The translations under genes and the position numbers were made by a program. The notes beneath the pieces are model-generated. The model did not search any database and was not told where the DNA came from. It saw only the letters and a list, made by a program, of their open reading frames with translations. DNA of 64,000 bases from Sphingomonas profundi (GTDB taxonomy: Bacteria; Pseudomonadota; Alphaproteobacteria; Sphingomonadales; Sphingomonadaceae): contig NZ_CP046535.1 in NCBI RefSeq assembly GCF_009739515.1, positions 186,001 to 250,000 of the forward strand, written 5' to 3'. How positions within the stretch are numbered: position 1 is the stretch's first letter; each line of letters begins with the position of its first letter. Of the stretch, positions 54,549 to 63,154 are shown in pieces.

Positions 54549-54614
54549 CCGTTACGGAACCTGCGCACGACGATGCCGTTACGCCTCCGTCAGGAACGGG
54601 AGGCGGCGTAAGCG

Positions 54615-55271
54615 ATGGAGATGGCGGGCGCGGCCGGAGCGGCGAGCAATGGCGCGGAAGCGGCGGGGGCGATCGCACCCGCCCGCGATCGCAGTGGCGG
54701 GCGGACGGCCCTGCTGATCGTCGACATGATCAACGATCTCGACTTCGTCGGCAGCCGGACGATGCGCCGCGATGCGGTGCGGATCGCGGCCACGATCGCC
54801 GACCTGCGGCGGCTGGCGGCGGCGCGCGACGTGCCGGTCGTCTTCATCAACGACAATTTCGGCCAGTGGCATTCCGAGCGGACGCGCCTGGTGGAACATG
54901 CCCGCCGCCCCGGCAGCCAGGGCCGCGCGATCGTGGACCAGCTGGAGCCGGACGCGGAGGACTTCTTCGTCATCAAGCCGCAATTCTCCGGCTTCTACGC
55001 GACGAACCTGCCGGTGCTGCTGCCCAAGCTCGGCGTGCGACGGCTGATCCTCACGGGTCTCGCCACCGACATCTGCGTGCTGTTCACCGCCGCCGACGCG
55101 CACATGCGCGACTATGACATGTGGGTGCCGCGCGACTGCGTGGCCGGCACCAACCCGGAACGCGACCGCTGGGCGCTGGAGCTGATGCGGCAGAGCATGG
55201 CGGCCGAGGTGCGGCCGACCAGCGAACTGACGCTCGACGCCTGGCTCGGCAACCCGGCGACGCAGGGCTGA
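54615..55271 (+). CDS. Isochorismatase-family cysteine hydrolase
   Basis: The 218-residue protein shows the catalytic triad of this family: Asp in LLIVDMINDLDF, Lys in FFVIKPQFSGFY and Cys in TGLATDICVLFTAADA. Related enzymes hydrolyse nicotinamide, ureidoacrylate, N-carbamoyl compounds or isochorismate. The first 30 residues are an Ala/Gly-rich leader. The ribosome binding site is GGGAGG, 11 bases before ATG 54615; ATG 54621 is an alternative. Neighbours give no hint of substrate. Confidence 0.87.
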   Translation: MEMAGAAGAASNGAEAAGAIAPARDRSGGRTALLIVDMINDLDFVGSRTMRRDAVRIAATIADLRRLAAARDVPVVFINDNFGQWHSERTRLVEHARRPGSQGRAIVDQLEPDAEDFFVIKPQFSGFYATNLPVLLPKLGVRRLILTGLATDICVLFTAADAHMRDYDMWVPRDCVAGTNPERDRWALELMRQSMAAEVRPTSELTLDAWLGNPATQG

Positions 55272-55397
55272 TCGCGGCACGCCCGGCCGGCGCGCGCCAT
55301 CGAGCAATGAAACGTCGCACCAGCGGCAGGTAGGCGGGGTGGACGACGGCGGCGCCGCATTGTTATCGCGGGCCGACCGCCGCCCGAGGGGACCATC

Positions 55398-56351
55398 ATC
55401 TTCGCACGATCGTACAGGCCGCTGTTTCTCGCCGTCACGCTTGCGGGGTGCAATCGCCATCAGTCCGCGCTCGCGCCGTTCGGCGAGGAGGCGGCGGCCA
55501 CGCGGGCGCTGACGATCGTGCTGCTGATCGCCGCGGTGGCGATCGCGGCGGCGATGACCCTGCTGATCCGCCACGCGATCCGCGCGCCCGCCGAGCGGCT
55601 GAGCCACGCGCAGGGCATGCGGCTGATCCTGTGGCTGGGCGGGGTGGTGCCGACGGTGCTGCTGCTGGCGCTGCTGGTGGCGTCGCTGCCGATGATGCGG
55701 CCGATCGCGATGACGGCGGCCGACCTGCGCATCGACGTGACGGGTGAGCAATTCTGGTGGCGCGTCGGCTATCGGCGGGCCGGGGCAGCGCCGATCGCCA
55801 GCGCCAACGAGGTGCGCCTGCCGGTCGGCCGCACCGTGGCGCTGCACCTTGCGGCGGGCGACGTGATCCACAGCTTCTGGATCCCCGGGCTGGCGGGCAA
55901 GATGGACATGATCCCGGGCCGGACGAACATGCTGGTGGTCCGCGCCACCAGGGCCGGGCGGTATCGCGGAGTCTGCACCGAGCTCTGCGGGCTTTCCCAC
56001 GCGCTGATGGCCTTCGACGTCGTCGCGATGCCGCCGGCCGCGTTCGACGCGTGGCTCGCCGCAGAGGCCGGGCCGGCGGCGCACGGCGACGCCCTGTTCC
56101 GGCGCTACGGCTGCGGCGGCTGCCACGCGATCCGCGGCACCGGGGAGACCGGCGCGATCGGGCCGGACCTCACCCGTTTCGGCGCCCGATCGACCCTGGC
56201 GGCCGGCGTGCTGCCGATGACGACGGCCAACGTCGCCAACTTCATCCGCCATCCCGAGGCGACCAAGCCCGGCGTTCGGATGCCGGCGTTCGACGCGATG
56301 CCGCAGGACCATGCGACCGCCATCGCCCGCTACCTGCAGGGCCTGCGATGA
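55398..56351 (+). CDS. ctaC: Cytochrome c oxidase subunit II with fused cytochrome c (caa3 type), ATC start
   Basis: This subunit takes electrons into the CuA centre. After a lipoprotein signal (PLFLAVTLAGC) come two membrane helices, the CuA domain (VIHSFWIPGLAGKMDMIPG; CTELCGLSHALM with both Cys, His and Met) and a fused cytochrome c domain (CGGCHAIRG, Met ligand near VRMPAFDAM). The first GTG in frame, 55518, would lose the lipobox. Upstream only ATC/ATT codons are available; ATC 55398 follows GAGGGG by six bases and gives 317 residues. The stop overlaps the subunit I start as ATGA. Confidence 0.85.
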   Translation: MFARSYRPLFLAVTLAGCNRHQSALAPFGEEAAATRALTIVLLIAAVAIAAAMTLLIRHAIRAPAERLSHAQGMRLILWLGGVVPTVLLLALLVASLPMMRPIAMTAADLRIDVTGEQFWWRVGYRRAGAAPIASANEVRLPVGRTVALHLAAGDVIHSFWIPGLAGKMDMIPGRTNMLVVRATRAGRYRGVCTELCGLSHALMAFDVVAMPPAAFDAWLAAEAGPAAHGDALFRRYGCGGCHAIRGTGETGAIGPDLTRFGARSTLAAGVLPMTTANVANFIRHPEATKPGVRMPAFDAMPQDHATAIARYLQGLR

Positions 56352-58864
56352 GCGCCCAGGACGATCCCGCGCTGCGCCGCGCGCAGGAGGAGCGGCTACG
56401 CGCGGCGTGGCAGCCGCCTAAGGGGCTGTTCCTGCGGTGGACCGACGTGAACAACAATCGCGTGGGCGTGTGGTACACCCTGACGGCGTTCGCCTTCATG
56501 CTGTTCGCCGGCGTGCTGGCGCTGGTGATGCGGGCGCAGCTGGCGGTGCCGGAGAACGATCTCGTCTCGGCCGGCACGTTCAACCAGCTGTTCACGCTGC
56601 ACGGCTCGATGATGATGTTCCTGTTCGCGGTGCCGATGTTCGAGGCGGTCTCGATCATCCTGCTGCCGCAGCTGCTCGGCGCGCGGGATCTGCCGTTCCC
56701 GCGCCTATCGGCCTTCGGCTACTGGAGCTTCCTGATCGGCGGCGTCTTCGTCGGCGGATCGATCTTCTTCAACGCCGCGCCCGATGGCGGCTGGTTCATG
56801 TACCCGCCGCTCACCACCCGCACCGACCTGTCGGGGCTGGGGGCGGACATCTGGATGCTGGGCCTCAGCTTCATCGAGGTATCGTCGGTGGCGGCGGCGG
56901 TGGAGCTGATCGTGGGCGTGCTGAAGTGCCGCCCGCCGGGCATGCGGCTGAACCTGATGCCGCTCTACGCCTGGTACATATTGGTGGTCGCGGTGATGAT
57001 CCTGTTCGCCTTCCCGCCGCTGATCGCCGGCGACATCCTGTTCGAGATGGAGCGGCTGCTGGGCTGGCCCTTCTTCGATGCGGCGCGGGGCGGCGATCCG
57101 CTGCTGTGGCAGCACCTGTTCTGGATCTTCGGCCATCCGGAAGTCTACATCGTCTTCCTGCCCTCGATCGCGCTGTTCGCGATGCTGATCCCCACCTTCG
57201 CCCAGCGCCACCTGCTCGGCTATCCGTGGATCGTGCTGGCGGCGGTGGGCACGGCCTTCCTCAGCTTCGGCCTGTGGGTGCACCACATGTTCGCCACGGG
57301 ACTGCCCAAGATCAGCCTCGCCTTCTTCTCGGCCGCGTCTGAGGTGGTGGCGATCCCCACCGGCATCCAGGTGTTCGCCTTCATCGCCACCCTGTGGGCG
57401 GGGCGGGTGATCTGGTCCACGCCGCTGCTCTACGCCGTGGGATCGATCGCGATCTTCACCATCGGCGGGCTCACCGGCGTGATGGTGGCGATCGCCCCGT
57501 TCGACTGGCAGGCGCACGACACCTATTTCGTCGTCGCCCACCTCCATTATGTGCTGATCGGCGGCACCTTGCTGCCGCTGTTCGGCGGCCTCTATTACTA
57601 CTGGCCGCTGGTGACGGGAAAGACGCTGTCGGACAGGATCGGCCGCGCCGCCTTCTGGATCCTGTTCGCCGGCGCCAACCTGGCCTTCTTCCCGATGCAC
57701 CTCTCCGGCCTGGCCGGCATGCCGCGCCGCGTGTTCACCTATCCGGCGGAACTCGGGATCGGCGGGCTGAACCTCGCCTCCACGATCGGCGCGTATCTGT
57801 CCGCTTTTGGCGTGCTGCTGATCGTGATCGATCTGGCGCTCTCGCCACGCCGCGCCAAGGCCCCGCGCAACCCGTGGAACGCCGGCACGCTGGAATGGCT
57901 GTCCCACCCGGACGACGAGAATTGGGGCATCCGCTCCGTGCCGCTGATCGAGAGCCGCTATCCCATCTGGGACCAGCGGGACTTCGTGGCGAAGGTGGAC
58001 GAGGGCCGCTTCTTCCTGCCCGACGCCGAGGAGGGGCGGCGCGAGACGATCGTCACCTCCGTGCTGGATGCGCGGCCGATCCAGGTGCTGCGGCTCGGCA
58101 CGCCCAGCGTGATCCCGATGCTCACGGCGGTCGCGCTGGGCAGCGTGTTCATCCTCACGACCTTCCATCTCTACGCCACGGCGCTGGCGGGTGCGGTGGC
58201 GACGCTCGCCTGCGTGCTGACCTGGCTGTGGACGGGCACGGCCGAGATACCGGAGAAGCCGTGCAAGGCGATCGGCCACGGTCTGGTCGTGCCGCTCTAC
58301 CTATCCGGCCCGGCGGCCGGCGGCTGGTGGGCGATGTTCATCACGATGATGGCGGACGCCACGGCCTTTTCCGGCCTGGTCTTCGGCTATTATTTCTACT
58401 GGACGATCCACCCCGATTTCCCGCCGCCGGACGCGGCCGGGCCGGGCATGCTGTGGCCGATGGCGGCGCTCGCCCTCACCCTCGTCGGCTGGGGCGCCAC
58501 GGTGGCGGCGCGGCAGGTGCATGCGGCCGGGTGGATCGGCGCGGCGCGGGCGCTGCTGGCGCTGGCTATCGCCGCCACGCTCGCCAGCCTCGCCGCCGGC
58601 CTCGCCGGGCCGTGGACCACCGGGCTCGATCCGGCGCGCCACGTCTACCCCGCGATCGTGTGGACGCTGGCGATCTGGACGGCGGCGCATGCCGGCATCG
58701 GCGCGATCTGCCAGAGCTATGCGCTGGCCCGCAGCCTGGCCGGCCGAATGACGCCCGTATATGATGCCGATCTGCGCAACATCACCGTCTACATGCACTT
58801 CCTCGCGCTCACCGCGCTGGTCGCCTACGCCACGATCGGCCTGTTCCCAGAGGCGGCGGCATGA
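56348..58864 (+). CDS. ctaD: Cytochrome c oxidase subunit I+III fusion
   Basis: The 838-residue membrane protein fuses the catalytic heme-copper subunit I with subunit III. Subunit I shows WIFGHPEVYIVFLPSIALF (CuB His and cross-linked Tyr), WVHHMFATGLP with the CuB histidines, and HDTYFVVAHLHYVLIGG with the heme ligands. The C-terminal 230 residues (GGWWAMFITMMADATAFSGL, VYMHFLALTALVAYATIGLF) are subunit III. Fused I+III subunits occur in caa3-type oxidases. It overlaps the genes on both sides by ATGA, so the operon is tightly coupled. Confidence 0.94.
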   Translation: MSAQDDPALRRAQEERLRAAWQPPKGLFLRWTDVNNNRVGVWYTLTAFAFMLFAGVLALVMRAQLAVPENDLVSAGTFNQLFTLHGSMMMFLFAVPMFEAVSIILLPQLLGARDLPFPRLSAFGYWSFLIGGVFVGGSIFFNAAPDGGWFMYPPLTTRTDLSGLGADIWMLGLSFIEVSSVAAAVELIVGVLKCRPPGMRLNLMPLYAWYILVVAVMILFAFPPLIAGDILFEMERLLGWPFFDAARGGDPLLWQHLFWIFGHPEVYIVFLPSIALFAMLIPTFAQRHLLGYPWIVLAAVGTAFLSFGLWVHHMFATGLPKISLAFFSAASEVVAIPTGIQVFAFIATLWAGRVIWSTPLLYAVGSIAIFTIGGLTGVMVAIAPFDWQAHDTYFVVAHLHYVLIGGTLLPLFGGLYYYWPLVTGKTLSDRIGRAAFWILFAGANLAFFPMHLSGLAGMPRRVFTYPAELGIGGLNLASTIGAYLSAFGVLLIVIDLALSPRRAKAPRNPWNAGTLEWLSHPDDENWGIRSVPLIESRYPIWDQRDFVAKVDEGRFFLPDAEEGRRETIVTSVLDARPIQVLRLGTPSVIPMLTAVALGSVFILTTFHLYATALAGAVATLACVLTWLWTGTAEIPEKPCKAIGHGLVVPLYLSGPAAGGWWAMFITMMADATAFSGLVFGYYFYWTIHPDFPPPDAAGPGMLWPMAALALTLVGWGATVAARQVHAAGWIGAARALLALAIAATLASLAAGLAGPWTTGLDPARHVYPAIVWTLAIWTAAHAGIGAICQSYALARSLAGRMTPVYDADLRNITVYMHFLALTALVAYATIGLFPEAAA

Positions 58865-59241
58865 GGCGGCGGCTGCGGGATCGGATCGCGGGCCTGCGCG
58901 CGACCCTGTGGACGCTTATCGTGCCGCCGGCGACATGGGCGGCGCACTTCCTGTTCTCCTATCTGTGGGCGGCGCTGAACTGCGCGAAGATCGGCCGGTT
59001 CGCCCGCTTCCCCACCGTGTTCGCGGCCGGCACCGTGGCGGCCTTGGCGATCATCGCCGCGGCCGGCTGGATCGCCTATGTGCAGGCGCGGCTGGAGGGC
59101 GACGCCCCGCCGCACGACGCCGGCACCGAGATCGACCGCCTGCGCTTCCTGGCCCGCGCGACCGAACTGCTCGCCGCGCTGAGCGCCATCGGCGTGGTCT
59201 TCACCGCGGTGCCGGTGATCTTCCTTACGGACTGCCGGTGA
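58861..59241 (+). CDS. Small membrane protein of the oxidase operon
   Basis: This 126-residue protein has three predicted membrane helices (about 15-38, 52-72 and 98-120). LIVPPATWAAHFLFSYLWAAL is the most characteristic segment. It overlaps subunit I+III and ctaG by 4 bases each, and similar unnamed proteins occur in other caa3 operons. It may be an accessory subunit or assembly factor. I do not recognise a named family. Confidence 0.75.
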   Translation: MRRRLRDRIAGLRATLWTLIVPPATWAAHFLFSYLWAALNCAKIGRFARFPTVFAAGTVAALAIIAAAGWIAYVQARLEGDAPPHDAGTEIDRLRFLARATELLAALSAIGVVFTAVPVIFLTDCR

Positions 59242-59819
59242 GGCGCGCCGCCCTGATCGCGGGCGCGGCGCTGCTGCCGGCGGGCTGGGCGGCGGCCGCC
59301 GCCGGCGGAATGACGGGCCACATGGCCGGCCACATGATCGCCGTGGCCGTCGCCGCGCCGCTGATCGCCTGGGGGATCGGCGGCACGGCGGCCGATCCCG
59401 CCCGACGCTGGCCGCGGCTGGTGACGCCGATGGCGATGATGCTGGTGGAACTCGTCACCGTGTGGAGCTGGCACCTGCCGGCCCTGCGCGCGCTGGCGGA
59501 CGGCGGCTGGCCGTGGCTGGTGGCGGAGCAGGCCTGCTTCGTCGCGGCAGGCGTGCTGCTGTGGGCGGCGGTGCTGGGCGCGGGGCCGGATCGGCGGGCG
59601 GCGGGCATCGGCGCGCTGCTGCTCACCTCGATGCACATGACCTTGCTGGGTGCGCTGATCGGCCTCGCCCCCCGGCCGCTCTACGCGCACCATCACGGCC
59701 TGCAGGATCAGCAGATCGGCGGCGTGGTGATGCTGATGGTGGGGGCGGCGAGCTACTTCGTCGGCGGGCTGGCGATGCTGGCCGATCTGCTGCGCACGAA
59801 GCCCGGCGTGCGCGCATGA
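59238..59819 (+). CDS. ctaG: Cytochrome c oxidase assembly protein CtaG (caa3 type)
   Basis: The 193-residue product from GTG 59238 has several membrane helices and MTGHMAGHMIAVAVAAPLIA, VWSWHLPALRALA and LLTSMHMTLLGALIGLAPRP, with His/Met pairs typical of the CtaG_caa3 family that helps deliver copper to the oxidase. It overlaps its neighbours by GTGA and ATGA. No ATG start is available; GTG is consistent with coupling. Confidence 0.86.
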   Translation: MRRAALIAGAALLPAGWAAAAAGGMTGHMAGHMIAVAVAAPLIAWGIGGTAADPARRWPRLVTPMAMMLVELVTVWSWHLPALRALADGGWPWLVAEQACFVAAGVLLWAAVLGAGPDRRAAGIGALLLTSMHMTLLGALIGLAPRPLYAHHHGLQDQQIGGVVMLMVGAASYFVGGLAMLADLLRTKPGVRA

Positions 59820-60862
59820 CGATCCGCCTCACCTGGGCGCGCGCCGCCACCGCCTTGCTGGGACTGGCGGTGGCGGGGCTGCTGTTCGCCTGGTCCGGCG
59901 TGTTCAACGTCGCCGCCTCGTCCGGCCACTGGGCGGTGACGGACTGGTTCCTGCACTGGACGATGCGCAACTCGGTGCGCACCTATGCCGCCTTCACCGC
60001 GCCGGCCGAGCCGGCCGATGCCGCCGGCCTCGTCAGCGCCGCCGGCCTCTACGACACCTCCTGCGCGGTCTGCCACGGCGCGCCGGGCCGCCGACCCTCG
60101 CCGGTGATGCAGGCGGCGACGCCGCCGGCGCCCGACCTCACCGTCACCGCGCGCGAGTGGAGCGACGCCGAGCTGTTCCGCATCATCGCCCACGGCGTGA
60201 AGTTCACCGGCATGCCCGCCTGGGGCGCGCCCGACCGGCCGGACGAGGTGCGCCGCATGGTCGCCTTCGTCCGCCGGCTGCCGGCGATGAGCCCGGCCGC
60301 CTATCGCGCCCTGGCCGGCCCGCGCGCCGGCTGCACGACCTGCCACGGCGGCGACGGGCGCGGGCGCGGACAGGCGGACATTCCGATCCTCGGCGGGCAG
60401 CGGCCGGCCTATCTGCTCGCCGCGCTGAAGGCCTATGCCGCCGGCACGCGCCACAGTGCGGTGATGGGCAATGCCGCCGCCGCCCTCTCCGATGCCGACA
60501 TGCGGAGCCTGGCCGGCCTGTTCGCGGCGATGCCGGGCCTGGGCACGGCGCAGTCCGGCGGATCGCCGGCGGCCCGCGCCATCGTGGAGCGCGGCCTGCC
60601 GCAGCGGCAGCTGCCCGCCTGCATCAGCTGCCACGCGCCCGGCCGGCCCTATCCGATCCTGACCGGCCAGCGCGCCGCCTATATCGCGCAGCGGCTGCGC
60701 CGGTGGCGCGGCGAGGAGGCGGTGGTCGACGCGCGCAAGAGCCACGCGACGATGCCCGTCATCGCCCGCCGCATCCCCGAGGCGCTGATCGATCCGGTGG
60801 CGGAACTGCTGGCCGGCCCCTGCGGCGCGGGTAATGCGGACTGCGCGCGGACGCCGGACTGA
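59816..60862 (+). CDS. Three-heme cytochrome c, membrane-anchored
   Basis: The 348-residue product starts with a membrane anchor/signal (ATALLGLAVAGLLFAWSGVF) and contains three CxxCH heme sites: CAVCHGAPG (about 83), CTTCHGGDG (about 172) and CISCHAPGR (about 267). Domains of about 90 residues each look like class I cytochrome c units (GQRPAYLLAALKAY, GQRAAYIAQRLRRW). It probably carries electrons to the caa3 oxidase from a dehydrogenase or the bc1 complex. It is the last gene of the oxidase operon. Confidence 0.9.
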   Translation: MTIRLTWARAATALLGLAVAGLLFAWSGVFNVAASSGHWAVTDWFLHWTMRNSVRTYAAFTAPAEPADAAGLVSAAGLYDTSCAVCHGAPGRRPSPVMQAATPPAPDLTVTAREWSDAELFRIIAHGVKFTGMPAWGAPDRPDEVRRMVAFVRRLPAMSPAAYRALAGPRAGCTTCHGGDGRGRGQADIPILGGQRPAYLLAALKAYAAGTRHSAVMGNAAAALSDADMRSLAGLFAAMPGLGTAQSGGSPAARAIVERGLPQRQLPACISCHAPGRPYPILTGQRAAYIAQRLRRWRGEEAVVDARKSHATMPVIARRIPEALIDPVAELLAGPCGAGNADCARTPD

Positions 60863-60887
60863 GGCGAGAGGCGCCGCCTGCGTCGCG

Positions 60888-60964
<77 letters not shown>

Positions 60965-61262
60965 AGCGGGTTCGCCTTAGTTGCACGGCATCGCCAGCGC
61001 AAGCAGCGCGGGGTTGCCGATCATGCCCTCGCCATCCCTGACGAAGTGCGCTGCGGCGATCCGGTCGACGGTCGGCACACAGTGCGGGCGGCGCGGTGCT
61101 GGGCGACGGCTCCTCGCCCGGTATTCACGGTTCCGTTTCTCCGATCGTCCGCCGGTACGACCGCCGCTGCGCCTTACCGCCCGTTAAGGGATCGTCATCC
61201 ATAAGCCCGCCGGCGGCGGCTGCGACTTGGCCTTTGCCGTCGCCGCCGCGAAGCGGCAGGGT

Positions 61263-62759
61263 ATGGCCGGCGATCGGGGGAACGGAGTGGCGGCGAGCGA
61301 TCTGCGGGAGGTACGGGCCAGCGAGCGGCTACGCGCGGCACCGCCACGCCCGCTCGTCGTCGATCTCGATCATACGCTTGTGCGCACCGATACGCTGGTC
61401 GAGAGCATCGTCTGGATCCTCTTCCACGCGCCGTTCCGGCTGTTCGCCGTGCTGGCGGCGCTGCCGGCCGGGCGGGCCGCGTTCAAGGCGGCGGTGGCGC
61501 GCGCGGCGCGGCTCGATTGCGCGAGCCTGCCCTATGACGAGGAGATACTGGCGCTGATCCGCGACCGGCGCACGGCGGGCGGCGAGGTCCACCTCGTCAC
61601 CGCGGCGCATGAGAGCATCGCGGCGGGCGTCGCCGCCCATCTCGGCCTGTTCGATCGGGTGATCGGCACCGCCGGCGACGACAATGTGAAGGGTGCGCGC
61701 AAGGCCGCCCGCATCGCCGCCGCGATCGCCGGCCCCTATGCCTATATCGGCGACAGCCGATCGGACGTGCCGGTGTGGGCGGCGGCCGAGGAGCGCCTGA
61801 TCGTCTCGCGGCGGCCGGACTTCGTCGCGCGGATCGGCCGCGAGGGGATCGTGCCGGCGGCGGTGCTGGCCCGGCCGGGCGGCGGGCCGCGCGCGTGGGT
61901 AAGCGCGCTGCGGTTGCACCAGTGGCCGAAGAACGCGATCCTGCTGGCGCCGCTCGCTCTGTCGCAGCAGATCGGCAATCCGCGCGCGGCGCTGACGGCG
62001 CTGGCCGCCTTCCTGCTGTTCGGCCTCGTCGCCTCGGCCACCTATATCGTCAACGATCTGGCGGATCTGGCTGCCGATCGCGTCCATGCCACCAAGCGCC
62101 ACCGCGCCTTCGCCGCCGGCCGCCTCTCGCCGCTGGACGGGCTGGCGGCGGCGGCGGCGCTGATGGCGGCGGGGCTGGGCCTCGCCTTCGCGCTCCACGC
62201 CGGCTTCGGCCTCTATCTGGCGGGCTATGTCGGGCTGACGCTGCTCTACTCGTTCCGGCTGAAGCGGGAGCCGCTGGTGGACGTGCTGGTGATCGGCGGC
62301 CTGTTCTCGCTGCGTATCCTGGCCGGCATGGCGGTGCTGGACCAGCCGATCTCGCTCTGGCTCACCTCGTTCACGATGATGCTGTTCACCGGGCTGGCCA
62401 TGGCCAAGCGGCATGCCGAGGTGATCCGCGCCGCACGCACGGGCCGCGCCCTGCCGGGGCGCGACTATGAGCCCGGCGACGCGCCGATCACCGCCGCGAT
62501 CGGCGTGGGCGCGGGCGTGGCCTCCACTTTGGTGATGCTGCTCTACATGCAGTTCGAGGCGAGCCTGACCGGCCTCTACGTGCGCACCGGGCCGCTGTTC
62601 GTGATGCCGGTGGTGCTGGCGTCGTGGCTGATGCGCATCTGGTCGCGCGCGCAGCGCGGCAACCTGCACGACGATCCGGTGATCTTCGCCCTGAAGGACG
62701 GGGTGAGCTGGGGCCATGCCGCGGCCATCGCGATCCTGTGGGTCGCGGCGGCCTACTGA
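61263..62759 (+). CDS. HAD-UbiA fusion prenyltransferase (decaprenyl-phosphate phosphoribosyltransferase-like)
   Basis: The 498-residue protein joins an N-terminal HAD hydrolase (VVDLDHTLVRTD; VKGARKAARIA; YIGDSRSDVPVW, about 30-195) to a C-terminal UbiA integral-membrane domain of about nine helices (LRLHQWPKNAILLAPLALSQ; YIVNDLADLAADRVHATKRH). The HAD-plus-UbiA layout fits enzymes that transfer phosphoribose to polyprenyl phosphate and then dephosphorylate it, giving lipid-linked ribose or arabinose donors. The next gene encodes an SMR-type carrier, possibly its flippase. ATG 61263 is the most likely start. Confidence 0.85.
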   Translation: MAGDRGNGVAASDLREVRASERLRAAPPRPLVVDLDHTLVRTDTLVESIVWILFHAPFRLFAVLAALPAGRAAFKAAVARAARLDCASLPYDEEILALIRDRRTAGGEVHLVTAAHESIAAGVAAHLGLFDRVIGTAGDDNVKGARKAARIAAAIAGPYAYIGDSRSDVPVWAAAEERLIVSRRPDFVARIGREGIVPAAVLARPGGGPRAWVSALRLHQWPKNAILLAPLALSQQIGNPRAALTALAAFLLFGLVASATYIVNDLADLAADRVHATKRHRAFAAGRLSPLDGLAAAAALMAAGLGLAFALHAGFGLYLAGYVGLTLLYSFRLKREPLVDVLVIGGLFSLRILAGMAVLDQPISLWLTSFTMMLFTGLAMAKRHAEVIRAARTGRALPGRDYEPGDAPITAAIGVGAGVASTLVMLLYMQFEASLTGLYVRTGPLFVMPVVLASWLMRIWSRAQRGNLHDDPVIFALKDGVSWGHAAAIAILWVAAAY

Positions 62760-62766
62760 TCCGGCG

Positions 62767-63126
62767 ATGACCCCGCTCGCCTTCGTCCTCGTGCTGTTCA
62801 GCGTGTGCTGCAACGCGCTGGCGCAACTGCTGCTGAAGGCGGCGGTGACGCGTGCGGGCACGCTGACCCCGGTGACGATGGGCCTGCGGCTGGCCGGCGA
62901 CGCCGGTTTCTGGGGCGGCGTGACCGCCTTCGGCGCCAGCTTCGCCCTCTGGCTGCTGGTGCTGGCGCGGCTGCCGGTTAGCGTCGCCTATCCGCTCGCG
63001 TCGCTCGGCTACGTGCTGGCCGCAGGCCTCGGCGTAGCGGTGCTCGGCGAGCCGCTGACGGCGCTGCGGATCGCCGGCGTGCTCACCATCTGCGCCGGCG
63101 TGGTGCTGCTGACCGCCACCGCCTGA
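62767..63126 (+). CDS. SMR/EamA-type small transporter (lipid-linked sugar flippase-like)
   Basis: The 119-residue protein has four membrane helices and resembles ArnE/ArnF-like members of the SMR group (LFSVCCNALAQLLLKAAVTR; SVAYPLASLGYVLAAGLGVA; LGEPLTALRIAGVLTICAGV). ATG 62767 lies 7 bases after the HAD-UbiA stop, so the two are co-translated. Together they suggest making and flipping a polyprenyl-linked sugar. A small-multidrug-resistance role is the alternative. Confidence 0.8.
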   Translation: MTPLAFVLVLFSVCCNALAQLLLKAAVTRAGTLTPVTMGLRLAGDAGFWGGVTAFGASFALWLLVLARLPVSVAYPLASLGYVLAAGLGVAVLGEPLTALRIAGVLTICAGVVLLTATA

Positions 63127-63154
63127 CCGCGTCGACGCCCCGCGCGCGCTTTCC

